IMG/VR virus record: IMGVR_UViG_3300044960_000472
Span: 1 to 39,990 of that record
DNA length: 39,990 nucleotides
Direction: 5' to 3' (one strand)
Origin: a virus
Part shown: one piece after another, positions 1-7,612 of the stretch
How positions within the stretch are numbered: position 1 is the stretch's first letter
Layout of the letters: the number at the start of each line of letters is the position of its first letter
Notes under the pieces: model-generated
Databases searched by the model: none
What the model saw: the letters and a program-made list of their open reading frames with translations, nothing else
What the model was told of the DNA's origin: nothing
Position numbers and translations under genes: made by a program

Positions 1-50
1 TCGGGGCGGAGCTCGTGGTAGGTGCGGCGCGCCAGAAGATCTTTCAGATT
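1..50. other. Left flank outside the phage inverted repeat
   Basis: Fifty bases lie before the left terminal repeat. Read on the minus strand they are open in one frame (N-L-K-D-L-L-A-R-R-T-Y-H-E-L-R-P), which suits host coding sequence, but the stretch is too short to identify. No 5-bp direct repeat with the right flank was found by eye. Confidence 0.4.
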
Positions 51-70
51 CCGTCAGGAGATTTTGCAGA
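51..70. repeat. Left terminal inverted repeat of the phage
   Basis: CCGTCAGGAGATTTTGCAGA is the reverse complement of 39903-39922 except for one base (T versus C at the 13th position). It starts just beyond the last late gene, and its partner lies beyond the last early gene, so the pair brackets all phage genes. MuA-type phages recognise their ends through such sites. The exact terminal nucleotides are uncertain: TG is seen next to the right copy but not next to the left one. Confidence 0.7.
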
Positions 71-74
71 TCCG

Positions 75-467
75 CTAGTGTCGAGAGCGCTCATGCGGCG
101 GGGCTGCGGTGGGGTTCACTGAAACCTTCTTGGGGTCTGTGGACCCCGCCTCGCGCTTTATCTCCCTCGTTCGAGGGTCGACGTCATCGCGTGGGCCCAT
201 CTTGTACGCCGTTCGAATGTCGTTCGCCACGGATTCGAACTCCGACGCCGCCTTCCTTGCCTCGATTTCGGCCTCCTGTGCCGCCTTGACCGCGAGGACG
301 CGCCGGAGCTCGGCGTTTTCGGCGAGCAGACGAGCACGCTCGACGCGCGCGGCGTCCTGCTCGCTGATGTGCGTCGGCGGAGGTTTCGTCGCCGCCTTGG
401 CGGCCTTCGAATCGTCGGCGAACGCGGGCGCAGCGATGAGCAGCGCGATGACGATGAGCGCGCGCAT
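75..467 (-). CDS. Exported coiled-coil protein with Sec signal peptide, last gene of the late operon
   Basis: This 130-residue protein begins with a clear Sec signal peptide (M-R-A-L-I-V-I-A-L-L-I-A-A-P-A-F-A, likely cut before D-D-S). A Lys/Ala-rich stretch and a charged helix of coiled-coil character (roughly residues 35-75) follow. Its start overlaps the stop of the preceding gene by translational coupling, and its stop is only 4 bp inside the left terminal repeat. The DNA encoding A-A-P-A-F-A-D matches the start of the tail-fibre gene at 2089-2118 in 29 of 30 bases. Function is unknown. Position beyond the tail fibres suggests an accessory role, for instance envelope or fibre-related. Confidence 0.7.
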   Translation of the reverse strand: MRALIVIALLIAAPAFADDSKAAKAATKPPPTHISEQDAARVERARLLAENAELRRVLAVKAAQEAEIEARKAASEFESVANDIRTAYKMGPRDDVDPRTREIKREAGSTDPKKVSVNPTAAPPHERSRH

Positions 468-760
468 CAGAGCATCCCCGCGAGGACGCTTTGCACCGTT
501 GCGTTGGCGAGCACGTTGTCGATCGCGGCCTGCTGCGTCGTCGTCGCTGTCGCGAGAGTCGTGAGTACAGCCGGGGGCGTCAGGATCGTCGCGCCGGTGT
601 CGAGCCGCTTCCAGGTCCCGTCCGCCTCGAGCCGCAGAAACGGTACGTGCCGCGTCCCACCTGGGCCGGTGACCGTGACGTGGAAGACGATCGCCGTGCC
701 GTCGGGAGCGACCGGCCCGCGCGTCACGTCGTAGGTTTTCGAGACATTCAGAGTCGGCAT
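467..760 (-). CDS. Small tail-end protein of unknown function
   Basis: A 97-residue protein. The N-terminal half is beta-rich (alternating hydrophobic residues around V-F-H-V-T-V-T-G-P-G-G-T-R-H-V) and the C-terminal half is Ala/Thr-rich and probably helical. An AAGGAG sequence lies about 10 bases before the ATG. It sits between the tail fibre and the exported last gene. I recognise no family. Its place suggests a tail-fibre accessory or assembly protein, but it could equally be a cargo gene. Confidence 0.6.
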   Translation of the reverse strand: MPTLNVSKTYDVTRGPVAPDGTAIVFHVTVTGPGGTRHVPFLRLEADGTWKRLDTGATILTPPAVLTTLATATTTQQAAIDNVLANATVQSVLAGML

Positions 761-774
761 TTTCTGTCTACTCC

Positions 775-2160
775 TTACGGATTCGCGATCGTGGTGACGG
801 TGCCCGACGACCCGCGATACTTCAGCGCGCCGCCCTCGACGTACAGCACGCCGCCGCCGCTCGGGTTCGTCGTCGGTGCGGTGATCGCGTTCGCGATCGA
901 CACGACGCCCGACCCCGAGCCGAGCCCAGCGCCACCGGCAGCGCCGACGTAATAGTCGCGCGAGTGGACGGCGGAGAGTCGCTTCGACGATGAGCCCGCC
1001 GTCGACCCGAGATCAGACCCCGGCAGCCAGTTGCCACTGGTGTCGATTTGAAATCGATACGCGGTCATCGAGCCGTCGAAGATGGCGAACGACCCCGCAC
1101 CCACGCCAGCACCTGCGCCCGTCGAAATGAACGAGTAGCTACGCCCGCCAGCGCCTCCCGTCGACGCGTCGAGCGTGACCGCAGCGCCGATCGCTCCCGC
1201 CGTCGTCGTCTGCGCGCGGATGGGACCGACTGCGCTCGCGTTCGTGTCGCCGAGGACGTTGAGAATCCATTGCGACGACACGCGCCCGAGCCACATGCGC
1301 TCGGCGTTGTCGCCCCAGCTCATCGCTTTTGCGCCGTCGGTGGTGTAACTCGACGCTGTCCGGAACGTGTGACCGACTGCGCTCGCTCCGTCTGCGACCT
1401 CGGACGTCGCTCGCAACTCGGCGAGCGTCGTTCGCCCCGACGCCACGCGCAGCGCGTGGCAATTCGTGAGCGTCGCGTTCGTGCCCGCCGTCGGGCAACC
1501 CTCAATATCGACGGTGATCGCGTCGGTCACCGTCGACGCGCCGCCGAATGCGAGTGTCGGGCGCCGAATGCGCAGCCATCGCTCCGTCGCGAGAGCGCCC
1601 GCCGACCATTGCACCGTCGGTGCATTCAGCAAATACGCGGTGTATTCAGTGCTCGCGGTAATGCTGATGTGGCCGGCCGGCGACGCGATCAGCAGCGACT
1701 GCGGCGTGCCGCTGAGGCTCGTCGCCTGCGTCATGCCGATCCCTGCCGCGGCGACGCTCAAATACGACAGGCTTCCGGCGCTGTTCTGGATCGAGAACAG
1801 CGCGCCCGTGATCGGCGTCGCGTCGTCGCGGACGCGGATGCCGAGCCGCGTGGAATCGAGCAGGATCGTCGAGTCGTTCTGCGACGCACCCGCGGCGTAG
1901 CAGTTCGGCAACGTGCACGATCCACCGCCACCTCCGCCCGTCAGGCTCAGCGACGTTCCGTCGCTCTTCAGCAGCTTCGGCGTCGTCCCCGAGCTGATGT
2001 CGACCCATAGGCGAAAGGTGCCTGCCGTCGGCGACGGCGGCGACGTCGTGCGCCCTTTGATCGTTCCCCATTCGTTCAGCTTCACGCCGTCGGCGAACGC
2101 GGGCGCAGCGACGAGCAGAAGCGCGAGCGTAATGATCGTGCGCGTGATCGCTCTCATCAT
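775..2160 (-). CDS. Tail-fibre-like protein with an N-terminal signal peptide
   Basis: A 461-residue protein. The N-terminus is a typical Sec signal (I-T-L-A-L-L-L-V-A-A-P-A-F-A-D), unusual for a tail fibre. A Gly6 linker and low-complexity beta-rich sequence follow: I-L-L-D-S-T-R-L-G-I-R-V-R-D-D and Ser/Thr/Gly-rich repeats as in trimeric fibre shafts. The C-terminus is A-L-K-Y-R-G-S-S-G-T-V-T-T-I. Such compositions and the position after the gp48 homologue are those of host-recognition fibres. The ATG overlaps the stop of the upstream gene (ATGATG). A secreted beta-helical protein that is not part of the virion is the alternative reading, given the signal peptide. Confidence 0.7.
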   Translation of the reverse strand: MMRAITRTIITLALLLVAAPAFADGVKLNEWGTIKGRTTSPPSPTAGTFRLWVDISSGTTPKLLKSDGTSLSLTGGGGGGSCTLPNCYAAGASQNDSTILLDSTRLGIRVRDDATPITGALFSIQNSAGSLSYLSVAAAGIGMTQATSLSGTPQSLLIASPAGHISITASTEYTAYLLNAPTVQWSAGALATERWLRIRRPTLAFGGASTVTDAITVDIEGCPTAGTNATLTNCHALRVASGRTTLAELRATSEVADGASAVGHTFRTASSYTTDGAKAMSWGDNAERMWLGRVSSQWILNVLGDTNASAVGPIRAQTTTAGAIGAAVTLDASTGGAGGRSYSFISTGAGAGVGAGSFAIFDGSMTAYRFQIDTSGNWLPGSDLGSTAGSSSKRLSAVHSRDYYVGAAGGAGLGSGSGVVSIANAITAPTTNPSGGGVLYVEGGALKYRGSSGTVTTIANP

Positions 2161-3116
2161 CGGGTCCCCCAGGAGATGACACCGTCGAACGGCGCGGACG
2201 GCTTCAACCGCATGCCGTTCTGCGTGCGGTTTACGACGGCGACGGCGACGGTGTCGTCGTTCGCACCGGCGAGGCCGGGTGTCGCGAAGAACTGATACGT
2301 GTACCCGGCGGGGTACGGCACCGCGAATGTGACGTCCTTGTAGTCAACGCCGTCCCCCGAGCCGGAGCTCGACATCGCGACGACGCCGCCTTCCTCGTGC
2401 CCGGCGGGGACGACGGCCGAGCCCGGCGCGCCGGTGCGCCAGATGACCGCCTTCACGTAGTCGAGAAGCGCGCGTCCCGACGCCGAGTTGTTCTGCGTCC
2501 ACACGCTGATGTGCACGGCGTCTTGCGACGTGACATAGCCGTTTTTTGTGTAGACAAGAATATCGTCGATGAAGAACTCGATCTTTGACCCGGTCTTCCG
2601 GATCTCGAGGCTCTTGTAGCTGGCGACGGGAACGGCAACGCCGGTGTTTACCGCGGCATCTGCGCCGACCTTTGCCTCGATATTGAAAGTCGCACCCGCA
2701 TCGCGACGCAGGATGAAATGAACGCCCTGCGCCGGGATCAGAGAATAGATGCCCGCGATGAGATTCATCGCCGCGCCCGTCGCATAGTCGGGGAGCTTCA
2801 GCCGCGTGCGGAAGCGCCAGTCGCGCGTGCCGATGCTCATCTGCGACGTCTGCACCGCGGCGCCAGTATTCGCGAGCTGGGCGCAGCCCTGCGCGGCGCC
2901 CGCGATCGCGACGTCGTTCAGGATCGTCACGCCGGCATCCGCTCGCCACACCCGGTTGAGCGAATCGCCGGTGAACTCGTCGGCGATGACGAAGTCTTCG
3001 CCGCCGACGAGGCTGAAGAACTTCACGTCGTCGTCTTGCAGATCGTTCAGCGTTTTCCCGTCGACGTCGGAGACGCCGGCCTGAAACGATCGATTGCGCG
3101 TGTAGGGCAGGCCCAT
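2157..3116 (-). CDS. Tail fibre / lectin-like tail protein
   Basis: A 319-residue protein. The N-terminus (R-S-F-Q-A-G-V-S-D-V-D-G-K-T-L-N-D-L) looks like a short baseplate-attachment segment. Residues about 45-230 have the pattern of a concanavalin-A-like jelly roll: D-E-F-T-G-D-S-L-N-R-V-W, then W-R-F-R-T-R-L-K-L, then a sheet containing S-K-I-E-F-F-I-D-D. The C-terminal part is a second small beta domain. It follows the gp48 homologue, where Mu carries its fibre gene, so a receptor-binding or side-fibre role is inferred. Confidence 0.68.
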   Translation of the reverse strand: MGLPYTRNRSFQAGVSDVDGKTLNDLQDDDVKFFSLVGGEDFVIADEFTGDSLNRVWRADAGVTILNDVAIAGAAQGCAQLANTGAAVQTSQMSIGTRDWRFRTRLKLPDYATGAAMNLIAGIYSLIPAQGVHFILRRDAGATFNIEAKVGADAAVNTGVAVPVASYKSLEIRKTGSKIEFFIDDILVYTKNGYVTSQDAVHISVWTQNNSASGRALLDYVKAVIWRTGAPGSAVVPAGHEEGGVVAMSSSGSGDGVDYKDVTFAVPYPAGYTYQFFATPGLAGANDDTVAVAVVNRTQNGMRLKPSAPFDGVISWGTR

Positions 3117-3119
3117 CTC

Positions 3120-4055
3120 TCAGCTCCCGATCACGTCGCGGTCGCAGAGGCTCCGCGAGTCGTTGACGATCACCGTCGTGCGCTCGCAGACGCGAGACCT
3201 GTAGTGCGCGTGCGCCGTCGTCGCGAACAGGCGCTGTCCCTCGACGAAATCGCCCGTACCGGCGAGGTTCGGATCGCGCGCGGCGTAGAAGTGGAAGATC
3301 TGCCGCGAGTCCTCGTCGTTCGAGACCATCAGCTCGACGGCGTAGATCCTCGCAGGGTCTCCACCGTTCACATCGACACGCACCGTCCACGGACCCGCGG
3401 CGCGCTTGCCGACGAACGTCGCGCGCTTCCGCTTCTTGTTCACCGCGCGGACGTTCTGATCATCGAAGGTCACCGTCCAGCTCGTGCCGTCGCCGTGGGT
3501 CACCGTGCCATCGATCGTGGCGGGGCAGTCGTAGTCGATCGCGAGTGCGACGCCGACGTCATCGACCTTCCCCGGCCACGCCGCCGGCACGTGCCACAGC
3601 AGCGACTGCCCGTCGGCGACGAAGATCCCCGCCGCGCCACCGTACTCCTCGCGTGCGGTCATCGCCTTCTCGACGTCTGCACGCAGCATCTCGACGAGCA
3701 CGACGTCGTTCGGATTCACGAAGGCGAACGCTGGCGCGAGCAGCTCGCGCAGCTGCGCCGGCGTGCTGCCGTTGATGCGGCCGACGGCGGCCGCGACGCG
3801 CGCTTGTCGCGTCGCGGTCGAGTCGGTGGGCCGCGTCGCGATCCTCCAGATCGCTTCGAGCCGGTCGAGCGTCTCGACGGCGCTGTCCGGGAAGAGCTCG
3901 GCCTTCATGGCGTCGAAGCGATCGACAACGCGTCCGACGACGGTCGCGATTGCCTGCGCCTCTTCCCAGACGCCATACGCATCGAGCGCTGGCCACTTCG
4001 GCCAGAACCTGCGAAGCGCGTTCAGAACGCGATCGAAGCTCAGCGGCGGCGCCAT
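3120..4055 (-). CDS. Baseplate wedge / tail protein gp48-like (DUF2313 type)
   Basis: A 311-residue protein. The ATG overlaps the stop of the baseplate J gene (TGATG), the start favoured over longer open frames upstream. Residues about 5-110 fit the Mu gp48 / DUF2313 family: P-K-W-P-A-L-D-A-Y-G, a long helix with V-D-R-F-D-A-M-K-A-E-L-F-P-D-S-A, then T-L-D-R-L-E-A-I-W and R-I-N-G-S-T-P-A-Q-L-R-E-L-L. The C-terminal two thirds look like additional beta-rich tail sequence ending near D-R-D-V-I-G-S. It probably bridges the baseplate wedge to the fibres. Confidence 0.75.
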   Translation of the reverse strand: MAPPLSFDRVLNALRRFWPKWPALDAYGVWEEAQAIATVVGRVVDRFDAMKAELFPDSAVETLDRLEAIWRIATRPTDSTATRQARVAAAVGRINGSTPAQLRELLAPAFAFVNPNDVVLVEMLRADVEKAMTAREEYGGAAGIFVADGQSLLWHVPAAWPGKVDDVGVALAIDYDCPATIDGTVTHGDGTSWTVTFDDQNVRAVNKKRKRATFVGKRAAGPWTVRVDVNGGDPARIYAVELMVSNDEDSRQIFHFYAARDPNLAGTGDFVEGQRLFATTAHAHYRSRVCERTTVIVNDSRSLCDRDVIGS

Positions 4056-5473
4056 CAGGGCTTCTTCCTCACGATGATGGTGCCCGGCGTCAGCAGGTTG
4101 ATCTGCGCGTCGTTCGTCTCGACGGGATCCGTTGGCGTCTGGTTCGCGACGGGTGTGATGAGCGTCATGTCCTTCACGCCCGTCACTCCCGACGGCAGCA
4201 GCGACCCGTCCGTCTGCCTCGTCAGCGTCGGCACGACGGCACCGAGCAGCTTCGCGATGCGCAGCGTGTCCTCCCACGGCGTCGCCGCGTAGCTGCCGCG
4301 CGAGGGGCCGAGCCGCCCGAACTGCGCGATGATCGCGTTCCGCGCCGGGATGACGAGATCACCACTCGCGCGGATGGTGTCGACGCCAGCGTTGAGCCCG
4401 AACGAGAACCACGTCGCGGGAGCCGCGAAGGAGAGCGTGAGGACATTCCCTGCGCGCGCCGTCACCTTCGCCTCTTCGCCGCGCACCGTGAGGCGTGCAC
4501 CGACGACGATGCTCGCCGGTGCGGTCGGCACCGTGATCGTCTTTGCGATCGCGTCGAACGCCGTGATGACGTAGCCGACGCCGAGGTCGTCCCAATCCCA
4601 CTTGTACGTCTTCGGGTCGGCCGACTCGATCTCGGCGGTGACGTCGATCTTCGTCTCGACGACGGTGAGGACCTTGTAGTCCTTCAGGTTGCCCGGACGC
4701 TTCGCCTCGATCGCGTTCGTCACCGTCGTGAGGTCGGCGATGAAGCGGCCCGACCCGACGCCGAGCGCGAGGACCGCGACGTCGATCGTGCCAAGCCCTC
4801 GACGGTGCGCGTAGACGTAGACGTCTTGAATCGCCAGCGTCGGGATCTTCCGACACCAGTCGATGAAGTCGGCGTAGGCCCCGCCCTGCGGCGCGTCGCC
4901 GATGCGATCGAGCAGCCGCGGTCGATACTCCTCGTCACCTTCGTTATCGTTGCCGCCGGCGAGGTCCTTCACGAGCGTCGCCTGCGCGTTGATGTTCGCC
5001 GCCGGCGTCGTGAAGGTGAGCTGCTCGTTCTTCACCTTGTTCGTCGCCGCGCCCGTCGACAACGCGGCGAGGTCGACGTCGACGTAGCCCGCGCCGCCGA
5101 TGATCGCGCCGCCGAGCGTGATCGCGTAGAGCGTGCCGTCGGCGTGGACGAGCTCGGCGTTCTGCGGCGCCGGTGTCACGGGCGCGCCCGGCGTGCCGAA
5201 GACGCGAAGCGCGAGCACTCCCTGTGCGCTCGTCGGTCCGCGCTTCGGGTATTTGTACGTCGAGCCCCAGCGCTGCAGGTTGACGCCGGTCGCCTTGTCC
5301 GGCAGGCGCTGCCGGTCGAAGTCGATCAGTCGCGCGACGACAGACCACGCGAGAGCCGAGAGCGAGCGGCCCTGCCTCCACGGCTCCGAGCCGCGCGACT
5401 TGTTCTTCGTCGTCGGGTACGCGTCGAGATACTCTCGGAAGAGGTCATCTCTCGACGGGAGATCGTACGCCAT
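4055..5473 (-). CDS. Baseplate assembly protein J (Mu gp47 family)
   Basis: A 472-residue protein of the baseplate J-like family. Recognisable features: L-P-S-R-D-D-L at the start; G-S-E-P-W-R-Q-G-R-S-L-S-A-L-A near residue 30; a central D-E-E-Y-R-P-R-L-L-D-R-I-G-D-A-P-Q-G-G-A-Y-A-D-F motif near residue 170; and G-T-I-D-V-A-V-L-A-L-G. It forms the wedges of the contractile-tail baseplate with the gp46 and gp48 homologues on either side, the same order as in Mu. A GGAGG-like site precedes the ATG. Confidence 0.9.
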   Translation of the reverse strand: MAYDLPSRDDLFREYLDAYPTTKNKSRGSEPWRQGRSLSALAWSVVARLIDFDRQRLPDKATGVNLQRWGSTYKYPKRGPTSAQGVLALRVFGTPGAPVTPAPQNAELVHADGTLYAITLGGAIIGGAGYVDVDLAALSTGAATNKVKNEQLTFTTPAANINAQATLVKDLAGGNDNEGDEEYRPRLLDRIGDAPQGGAYADFIDWCRKIPTLAIQDVYVYAHRRGLGTIDVAVLALGVGSGRFIADLTTVTNAIEAKRPGNLKDYKVLTVVETKIDVTAEIESADPKTYKWDWDDLGVGYVITAFDAIAKTITVPTAPASIVVGARLTVRGEEAKVTARAGNVLTLSFAAPATWFSFGLNAGVDTIRASGDLVIPARNAIIAQFGRLGPSRGSYAATPWEDTLRIAKLLGAVVPTLTRQTDGSLLPSGVTGVKDMTLITPVANQTPTDPVETNDAQINLLTPGTIIVRKKP

Positions 5474-5485
5474 CGCGGTCCTCCC

Positions 5486-5869
5486 CTACAGCCCGATGAC
5501 CTGCAGGCCCTCGTAGACGATCGGCTTCGCGCGGCCCGGCGCGAACGATCTCGCCTCGAAGGCGTAGAAGATGCCGTCGGTGTTCTCGACGAGCTCGACG
5601 TCGACCTCGACGGTCTCGAGCTCGCCCTCGTCGATGAGCCACTGCAGCGCGCGCTTGACGAGGTCCTTCAACCGCTGCGCCGTTCCCGGCCCGGCGGTCT
5701 CGCGCTCGAGCGTGAAGAGCTCGTTCCCGAGCTGCGGGTCGCCCTCCCACGCTCCTAAGTCGTTCTCGAGTGAGAAGGCGATCTTCATCTCGAGCTCGTC
5801 GCCTTCCTTCCACGTGCCGTTCGGCCCGTCGACGTAGGCACCTGTCTTCGGATCGACGTAGCGGCTCAT
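5486..5869 (-). CDS. Baseplate wedge protein gp46-like (GPW/gp25 type)
   Basis: A 127-residue protein. The sequence S-R-Y-V-D-P-K-T-G-A-Y-V followed by F-S-L-E-N-D-L-G-A-W-E-G-D-P-Q-L-G is typical of Mu gp46-type baseplate proteins. The C-terminal half has the alternating strands of the gp25-like fold (V-E-V-D-V-E-L-V-E-N). It sits directly between the spike and baseplate J genes, as gp46 does in Mu. Confidence 0.8.
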   Translation of the reverse strand: MSRYVDPKTGAYVDGPNGTWKEGDELEMKIAFSLENDLGAWEGDPQLGNELFTLERETAGPGTAQRLKDLVKRALQWLIDEGELETVEVDVELVENTDGIFYAFEARSFAPGRAKPIVYEGLQVIGL

Positions 5870-5873
5870 CGGC

Positions 5874-6470
5874 TCAGCCCTTCACGTTCGGCGCGCCGCC
5901 GGTCGACTTGATCTTCGCGGTGAGCGTCACGGTGGCGCCCGGCGCACCTGGGATGCCGGGCGTGCCGTCTGCGTTCGCTGGCGTGAAGACGAAATTGACA
6001 GACCCGAACGACGTCGAGCCGGCGAGCGTTCCGATCACGACCTCGTCCTCGACGAGCGCGACCTTTTTCGTGCCGTCGTTCAAGATGATGTCGCGGTCCT
6101 GTTTTGCGTCTAGCTTTAAATCGCCGTCCTTCGTGAAGTACGCGCGCGCGCCGGCATCGTTCTCGAGGAGCAGCTCGCCGTCCTCGATCTGCGTCAGCTT
6201 CCAGCTCCGATCGCCGAACGCGATCAACAGCGCCTGGTCGGCGTTGCCGTTCAGCTTCAACACGACGCCGCCGGCGCCCTTTGTCGGGCGCGCGTAGATG
6301 TACGCCGGCATCGCCGCTTCGACGTCGAGCTCGCTCTCTCCGAGCCCCTTCGCCGTCCCGACGCCGTTGTCGCCGAGCTCGATGTCGGTGACGATCTCGA
6401 CGTTCAAGAGCAGGCGCTCGAGCCGCTTCACGCGGCGCGCGAGCTCCTCGACCGTGCGCGCGTCGCTCAT
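5874..6470 (-). CDS. Baseplate spike protein (Mu gp45-like)
   Basis: A 198-residue protein with an N-terminal helix (A-R-R-V-K-R-L-E-R-L-L-L), an OB-like segment with D-N-G-V-G-T-A-K-G-L-G-E-S-E-L, and a beta-rich body containing L-L-I-A-F-G-D-R-S-W-K-L and G-D-L-K-L-D-A-K-Q-D-R-D. Mu gp45 is the trimeric membrane-piercing spike; gene order (after P, before gp46) is the same. The Gly/Pro-rich tail (G-T-P-G-I-P-G-A-P-G) is collagen-like, an unusual place for such repeats in a spike. Confidence 0.78.
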   Translation of the reverse strand: MSDARTVEELARRVKRLERLLLNVEIVTDIELGDNGVGTAKGLGESELDVEAAMPAYIYARPTKGAGGVVLKLNGNADQALLIAFGDRSWKLTQIEDGELLLENDAGARAYFTKDGDLKLDAKQDRDIILNDGTKKVALVEDEVVIGTLAGSTSFGSVNFVFTPANADGTPGIPGAPGATVTLTAKIKSTGGAPNVKG

Positions 6471-7612
6471 GCGAGGAAGACCCCCTTCTCATGCAGCGTG
6501 AGCTCGGTTCGCTTCTGCGTCTTGTCGCCGAGCAGCCGCCGCTGCGTGATCCAGAAGATGCCGTCGATGTTCGCTTCTTCGATGCGCACCCGAGCGAGAG
6601 TGTCGACGGTGAAAATGCGTCCGTTCTGCCGCCAACCGCCGACGACAAGACGGATCGTCAGCGCGTTCAGGCGACGCCGTCCCTGTTCGTAGTCGGCGTG
6701 CACCTGCGCGTGTCGCGCCTTCAGCATGTCGGAGTCGGTGAGGATCAGCCGCCGGTTGATCCCGCGCGCGACGAGGTCCGGGTCCTTCGCCGTCGCCTGC
6801 ACCTTCGACGGCTTCATCTTCTCGGTGAACATCGCGGCGCGAACGCCCGCGCCCTGCCCGACGACTTTCACCTCGGCGTACCGATCGTTCATCGAGCGGA
6901 GCACGCGGCCGGAGAGGATGTTGTTCCCCGCCGACGCGGACGAGCGCGGCGCGAAGTGGCGGAACTCGAACGCCGGCTCTTGCGAGTACTCCGGCTTGCC
7001 GATGATGAGGTCGCCGTTCGCGGCGAGCCACGCGTGCAAGCCCTGCTGACGCGTGTGCAGCTCGATGATCTGCCAGACGCGTTGACCTGGATCGATCTTC
7101 GTCTTTTCTCGCGGCGTCGACGACTTGAAGATCGCCGGCTTCGTCGACTTCCCGGCGCGCGACTTCCGATCGATCTTCCCGAGGAGCTTCTTCCGGTTGT
7201 CCTCGTTCGAAACGATGACGCGACCGATCCCCCACTCGGGTTTCAGAAGCTTTTCGATCAGCGTCTGAAGATTGTGATGCTTCACCTTCATCGCCTCGGC
7301 TTCGCAGTCGACGAGGTACGCAGCGCGATCGCGACCGGTGAGCTCGAGCGTCGTCTTCTGCTTCGAGACCGCCACCTCGACGTCATCGATGACGCCGGCC
7401 ATCTGGCGGTCCTCGCCGACGTAGATGTCCGCGTGCATCCCCTCGCGGAACGCGCCGACGAACTGCGGCTCGGGGACGCGCGCCGAGATGTGCCACGCGT
7501 CCGCGGGTGTGAAGATGTCCGAGTCGATATCGACGGAGACCCAGTTCCGATAGGAGACGCCGTTGACGACGAGGCGCAGCCGATCGTCGGGGGCGTTCGG
7601 GTTAGACCGCAT
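6467..7612 (-). CDS. Baseplate hub protein (Mu gpP/gp44, late-control-D type)
   Basis: A 381-residue protein. The N-terminus (L-R-L-V-V-N-G-V-S-Y-R-N-W) and the segment with S-A-R-V-P-E-P-Q-F match baseplate hub proteins of the gpD/gp44 type. A middle stretch D-L-I-I-G-K-P-E-Y and the C-terminal R-R-L-N-A-L-T-I-R-L-V-V-G-G-W are typical of the family. It overlaps the N gene by 11 bases and the spike gene by 4, in a tightly packed tail cluster. It forms the central hub below the tube, to which the spike attaches. Confidence 0.85.
   Translation of the reverse strand: MRSNPNAPDDRLRLVVNGVSYRNWVSVDIDSDIFTPADAWHISARVPEPQFVGAFREGMHADIYVGEDRQMAGVIDDVEVAVSKQKTTLELTGRDRAAYLVDCEAEAMKVKHHNLQTLIEKLLKPEWGIGRVIVSNEDNRKKLLGKIDRKSRAGKSTKPAIFKSSTPREKTKIDPGQRVWQIIELHTRQQGLHAWLAANGDLIIGKPEYSQEPAFEFRHFAPRSSASAGNNILSGRVLRSMNDRYAEVKVVGQGAGVRAAMFTEKMKPSKVQATAKDPDLVARGINRRLILTDSDMLKARHAQVHADYEQGRRRLNALTIRLVVGGWRQNGRIFTVDTLARVRIEEANIDGIFWITQRRLLGDKTQKRTELTLHEKGVFLA

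Noticed and set aside
40-55. Search for a 5-bp target duplication by shifting both ends up to 5 bases
   Set aside because: No matching 5-mers between the left and right flanks at any symmetrical shift, so none is claimed.
2542-2547. A6 run on the minus strand inside the lectin-like tail gene, possible slippery site
   Set aside because: The gene stays open in its own frame on both sides, and no alternative frame begins there.
3950-5758. Plus-strand open frame of about 600 residues opposite baseplate genes
   Set aside because: Same antisense composition and no start site or motif. Baseplate J and neighbours occupy the other strand.
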